The notes below the pieces were generated by a model. That model saw nothing but the letters and a program-made list of their open reading frames with translations, ran no database searches and had not been told where the DNA came from. Below are positions 59,966 through 64,000 of a stretch of DNA of 64,000 bases, one piece after another (position 1 is the first letter of the stretch; each line of letters opens with the position of its first letter). Source of the DNA: Agrostemma githago. Its lineage: Eukaryota; Streptophyta; Magnoliopsida; Caryophyllales; Caryophyllaceae. The DNA lies in NCBI GenBank assembly GCA_958450325.1, contig OY288257.1, positions 30,770,771 to 30,834,770 of the forward strand, given 5' to 3'. The position numbers were made by a program, and so were the translations under genes.

Positions 59966-62422
59966 ATGTCTGAATCACACAACACCGAGTCAGGGTCAAA
60001 AAGGAGTCGATCACAACAACGTCAAGGTAGCGTCGAACGACCCTCCGGTTCACAAACACCACAATCGGAGGCACATGGTCAATTTATGACCCCACAATTT
60101 AATCAATGGTCCGGTGTCACGCCTTCGTTCATGAACTTTGGCAATCCGAGCGGGTCGACCCCTTACGGTTACGATTTAACCGGGGCACAAACGGGACAAG
60201 GGTCCCAACAACCTTTTCCCATGACACCCAACTTATTTAATTTCGATATGTCGACATATCAGGCAATGTCGGGGAGACCACCTTTACCATCGTATTCATT
60301 TACACAAACGGGTCAACAATTTACACAACGAGGTCCAGAAGGACCACAATCGTTTACAGAGTCTGCACAATTTACAGAGTCTGCACAACACGACACATCG
60401 GCACAAACCGTGTCACAATTCACAAATGTAAATGTACAAACAAGAACGAGCGAATCGTCCGATGACGGTATAGTTTGGGAGACTAAAGAAGAAATGGCTA
60501 GATTGTGTGCGATGGGTAGAACAAGTAGAGTATGGCTAAATTTCACTAAGAGTGTAGATAAAAAATATGCTAAGTGTAATAATTGTGGAGGTATATTTAG
60601 TGGTAAAAGTGCAAATGGTACCGGTCACCTAGGACGACATGCTAAAAAATGTGTTCCCAAAGAGGTCGGTCAAACATCCCTTGACCAATTTGTGACCCGA
60701 CCCGAATCAGAAGAAGAGTATAAGTACGATTATAACACATGCGCTGAGGAATTATCTAGAATGATAATTCAAACGGAAAAACCTTTCGCTTTATCTGAAC
60801 ACCCAGCGTTTAACAGATACGTAAAAGCAAACCAACCGGCTCATCTACAAACGAGCCGTAAAACTGTAAAAAGTAAAGCAATGAAACAATATATGGAGGC
60901 TAAAATGGAGCTTATAGAATGCTTCAAAAATATGAGGTCTAAAATATCGTTAACATCCGATGGCTGGGACTCTCGCATCGATTACTCTTACCTATGTTTA
61001 ACAGCTCACTGGATAGATGAGAATTGGGTTTTACAAAAAAGAATAATTGAATTTGCAAGATTAGAAAGTCCGCATACCGCTGCTAATATCCACGACGTTA
61101 TTGTGAGAGCGATATGCGAGTATGAAATTAGAGATAAAATTTTGACAGTTACTTTTGATAATGCAACGTCTATGACTTCTTGTGCTAACATGTTGAAGAC
61201 CAGTTTACAAAATATTTTTTTAGATGGTGAATTGTTACATGTTCGATGTGCTTGTCACATTTTAAACCTGTGTGTTAAGGACGGTTTAGTGGGTCTACGA
61301 CACTATCACACCAAGTTTAAAAAAATAGTTATTCACTTGAACACGTCTCAAATAAGGCGCCAAGATTGGCGTCACTTTTGTAAATTAAATAAAATTAAAT
61401 ACAGAAAATTTCCCGCAGAGAACAACACGAGGTGGAATTCAATGTACACAATGTTGCAGTCATGTTTAGAATACAAGGATCCGCTAACTACTTTTTGGAA
61501 CACTCGTTTTCCCGATGAACAATTACTTGAAGATGATTGGGAGAAAATAGAAATGTATATCGACTTGTTGTCAGCCTTTGAGGAGGCGACCACTGCATTT
61601 TCTCATGCATATAAGCCCACGATCCCTTTGTTCATTGCTCATATTGACAATATTGCCACTGTTTTCCAAAAATATCGAGGCCTACCTGATTACTCTACGT
61701 TTCTACCCGACATGGAGGAAAAATGGTTAAAATATTGGGACGATATTCCTCTTGTCTATGTATTTGGAATGATTTTAGACCCTAGGTGGAAATTTGAGGG
61801 TGCCATTAACGTTGTTGAAAGTTATAAAAAAGCAATGAACCTAGAATTCGACAAGGAGGCCTATGCGGCCTCGGTTAGACACGACTTTGGTGTAGTATTT
61901 GGTGAATACGAGCGGATTTATGGTCAAACTAACCCCACCACTACTTCTCGATCAGGTGCAGGTGCTAGCAGTGGCCGATCGACGATCGCTGCAGGATTGG
62001 GCAAGGCCATGTCACGAATGTCTCGACTGATGCCATCTCCTCAACAAACACGGGCGTCCGATCTTGCTGAATTTCATATGTACCTACGATATGATTATTT
62101 CAACAATATTTCCGAATTCGATACACTAAGCACTGATCTTCTAGCATGGTGGCGAGAACATGAAAAATTTCTTCCGGTGATGTCAGCAATGGCACGAGAC
62201 TTCTACGCCGTTCAAGTTTCATCTGTAGCGTCTGAACGTTGCTTCAGTGCCTCTAAAAGGGTGTTGGACGACAAACGTACGTCTTTGTCCTGCGACACCC
62301 TCCGCATGTGTGTCTGCTACAAAGATTGGATGGATGCAAGAGACCGAAAACAAGGTCAGGAACCAAGAGATAGTGATGTCGACACCGACGATACCCCTTC
62401 GAGTGGCAGTGTCGAATCGTAG
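59966..62422 (+). CDS. hAT transposase, 818 aa, intact
   Basis: The protein is an RNase H-fold transposase of the hAT superfamily that excises and reinserts the element. A Gln/Ser/Thr-rich N-terminus (1-165) precedes a BED zinc finger (about 185-222: VWLNF, CNNCGG, HLGRHAKKC). The catalytic core has SLTSDGWDS (first Asp region, about 330), VTFDNATSM (second Asp, about 393) and ENNTRWNSM (about 485). DPRWKFEGAI (about 600) is the DUF4413-like segment, and the C-terminal dimerisation region (about 697-785) has DLLAWWREHEKFLP, VSSVASERCFS and CDTLRMCVCYKDW. It has no stop or frameshift. The start is the first ATG after a long AT-rich leader; the closest relatives are the Ac/RICESLEEPER-type plant proteins. 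An AATAAA lies near 62614. Confidence 0.95.
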   Translation: MSESHNTESGSKRSRSQQRQGSVERPSGSQTPQSEAHGQFMTPQFNQWSGVTPSFMNFGNPSGSTPYGYDLTGAQTGQGSQQPFPMTPNLFNFDMSTYQAMSGRPPLPSYSFTQTGQQFTQRGPEGPQSFTESAQFTESAQHDTSAQTVSQFTNVNVQTRTSESSDDGIVWETKEEMARLCAMGRTSRVWLNFTKSVDKKYAKCNNCGGIFSGKSANGTGHLGRHAKKCVPKEVGQTSLDQFVTRPESEEEYKYDYNTCAEELSRMIIQTEKPFALSEHPAFNRYVKANQPAHLQTSRKTVKSKAMKQYMEAKMELIECFKNMRSKISLTSDGWDSRIDYSYLCLTAHWIDENWVLQKRIIEFARLESPHTAANIHDVIVRAICEYEIRDKILTVTFDNATSMTSCANMLKTSLQNIFLDGELLHVRCACHILNLCVKDGLVGLRHYHTKFKKIVIHLNTSQIRRQDWRHFCKLNKIKYRKFPAENNTRWNSMYTMLQSCLEYKDPLTTFWNTRFPDEQLLEDDWEKIEMYIDLLSAFEEATTAFSHAYKPTIPLFIAHIDNIATVFQKYRGLPDYSTFLPDMEEKWLKYWDDIPLVYVFGMILDPRWKFEGAINVVESYKKAMNLEFDKEAYAASVRHDFGVVFGEYERIYGQTNPTTTSRSGAGASSGRSTIAAGLGKAMSRMSRLMPSPQQTRASDLAEFHMYLRYDYFNNISEFDTLSTDLLAWWREHEKFLPVMSAMARDFYAVQVSSVASERCFSASKRVLDDKRTSLSCDTLRMCVCYKDWMDARDRKQGQEPRDSDVDTDDTPSSGSVES

Positions 62423-62759
62423 AGTAATAGACATAATTATTTTTTAAATTACAATTTCACAAGTCGACTTTAATTATTTTTTAGTTTCTTTTACATCCTA
62501 CGAAGATTTAATTTATAATTTTTAGTTTGTATAATTACTATTATTTTTTGTAATTGTTTTAGTAATTGTAATTTTTAGTAATTGTGTGTTTTTTTACAAT
62601 TTCAATTTTTTTTAATAAAGAGTATTAACTATTTCCAAAGTGGGACTTGTGGAGTGATAGCTACAAGGCTACAAATATTATAATATATAATTACGCTACA
62701 AATATTCGGGTCGCACACAAACGCGTCTTGTTTTTGCTGGAAAAAATATGAAATAGATT

Positions 62760-63041
62760 GAGGCACGACCCGAAACCCGAAAACCGGCACGAAAACCGAA
62801 ACACAGGCACGAGCACGAAACTAGCACGACGGGCCGGGCACGACCGGGCACGAGACCCGGCCCGAGCACGGCACGACCGGGCCCGGGCCTCGGGCCGTGC
62901 CTCGGCGGCATGGTCGGCTAGAGCTCCGTGCCGGGCACGGCACGAGCCCGGGTCTAGGCACGACCGGGCCGGCCCACCCAGGCACGAAGCCCGCCGGGCA
63001 CGGCACGAAGCCCGGCCCGGCCCGACGAACTGCCACCTCTA
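62760..63041. repeat. Right subterminal repeat region of the hAT element
   Basis: About 280 bp of GGCACGA and CGGGCC words in the same style as the left end, closing with the terminal inverted repeat. Confidence 0.75.
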
Positions 63042-63049
63042 GATATAGG

Positions 63050-64000
63050 AATATGAGTATAATTTTTTTGTAGGAGTGTATGAGTAATTTATAGAGGAAA
63101 AAAATATACTCCCTCCGAGTTTCTATCATTGACACGTATTTCCTTTTTGGCTGAGTTTGATCTTTTACCCACTTTCCATTTAAGCTATAAATGTGTGGTT
63201 CGCATTTGCACACTAATTTCTCTCTCTTCCTCCTTCTTTTTTGAACCACTTATTTTCTCTTCCTTATTTTTCACTCTAACAAGAAATAGGTCAATCATAG
63301 GAACTCTAAGGAAGTAGTTAAAAAAGATATATGTTGAATTGTGGACATTGGAATTGTTGTAAAAATTAGCATTGGTGATGTAGACAACTGGTAAACAAGC
63401 ACATGCAAAGCAGCAAAGGGTAGAAAAAATAAAGCAAGTGGAGAAGGTTATGCATTTGGGTGGAGTGTCATCCCATGACACTGAGTCATGCATTTGGATG
63501 GATTGTCATCATAATACAATTGCTAATGGTGGATTAACATGACCCTCGTCCATCTTGACTTAGGTCAAGTTGTTGGATGGGGATGATCTTAGAACGAGGG
63601 TAGGAATGTGGGATATATTTCGATTATGAATGGTAGATGACAATTGAGAAATAAATTACTCTCTCCTAATACGTGTTTTCTTCACTCTTTTTTTTTCCAC
63701 AAAACCAAAAAAGTAATAAATAATTGATTAAAGTAAGAAAAATTGGATATAAAGTGGAAATATGATGGGATTAGTGTGCAAAGGAAAGAACAAAGAATTA
63801 AATGAAGAATAAAAAATTGATTAAAAGTACAACCTAAAAAGGAAAGAGAAAATATAAGCAAACTAGTGTCAATAAAGAAAGAGAGAATCCAATGGTAACA
63901 CTTACCATAAATGGACTATCTGATCCAAACTACCATTTTTTTTGGCAAATAGATTTACCAATTAACCCTCAAACTCTCCATTTATTTACAACAAATGTCA
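63050..64000. other. AT-rich window end with nothing firm
   Basis: A CTCCCTCCGAGTTTCTATCATTG phrase at 63111-63133 looks like one end of a Stowaway-type MITE, but no convincing partner was found. Short ORFs have no family features. Confidence 0.4.

Larger units (their letters stand above)
58866..63041 (+). mobile_element. Complete hAT transposon, 4176 bp
   Basis: The left end TAGAGCAGGCAGTTCG and, on the other strand, the right end TAGAGGTGGCAGTTCG are terminal inverted repeats with two mismatches. A perfect 8-bp target duplication GATATAGG lies at 58858-58865 and 63042-63049. Both subterminal regions (58866-59160 and 62760-63041) are GC-rich arrays of GGCACG/CGGGCC words, while the rest is AT-rich. 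A single 818-codon transposase frame fills the middle. Confidence 0.95.

Overview
The window is plant nuclear DNA, almost certainly from a eudicot. It has Tat-lineage Ty3/gypsy retrotransposons with a plant mobile domain (PMD) gene, a plant-type Helitron with spliced genes including an RPA1-like gene, hAT, Harbinger and Stowaway/Tourist elements, long TA/GA microsatellites, and one recognisable host gene of the zeatin O-glucosyltransferase (UGT93-like) family. The exact species cannot be read from the sequence; Caryophyllales is only an impression. More than 90 percent of the window is transposon.

Layout. 1-7777: decayed Tat element on the minus strand (gag and pol with stops and frameshifts, PBS, 5' LTR), cut by the window edge, with a 123-bp tandem repeat. 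7818-8596: probable solo LTR of another family. 9280-10421: old LTR relic on the plus strand, same family as the young element below, split by a hAT-type MITE. 11114-11459: Tourist-like MITE. 12100-28011: a 15.9-kb Helitron with canonical ends, an RPA1-like gene that carries an internal 889-bp tandem duplication, a ten-exon Rep/helicase gene with catalytic motifs intact, and two minus-strand ORFs that look like XS-domain (SGS3/FDM-type) proteins. 28374-29427: first exon of the UGT gene, ending in the middle of the PSPG box. 29487-54200: a chain of inverted-repeat elements set end to end in TA/GA microsatellites; one of them is split by a young Tat retrotransposon (35040-50900) with 2585-bp LTRs about 99.6 percent identical, a 5-bp target duplication, an uninterrupted 2137-codon gag-pol frame and an antisense PMD gene with its own TATA box and intron. 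54719-58830: MITE, LINE scrap, dead Harbinger transposase, hAT MITEs and a 43-bp tandem array. 58866-63041: a complete hAT transposon (818-aa transposase, perfect 8-bp target duplication). 63050-64000: nothing firm.

How the parts relate. Three autonomous-looking elements of three different orders (Tat LTR element, Helitron, hAT) lie together, and at least two appear recent. Two of them carry accessory genes whose host relatives act in gene silencing: PMD (MAIN/MAIL1 family) in the retrotransposon and XS (SGS3/IDN2/FDM family) in the Helitron. That pairing, the microsatellite-bound element chain, and the palindromes just upstream of the LTR TATA boxes are the most interesting observations. Boundaries, splice sites and homologies were judged by eye; no search was run.
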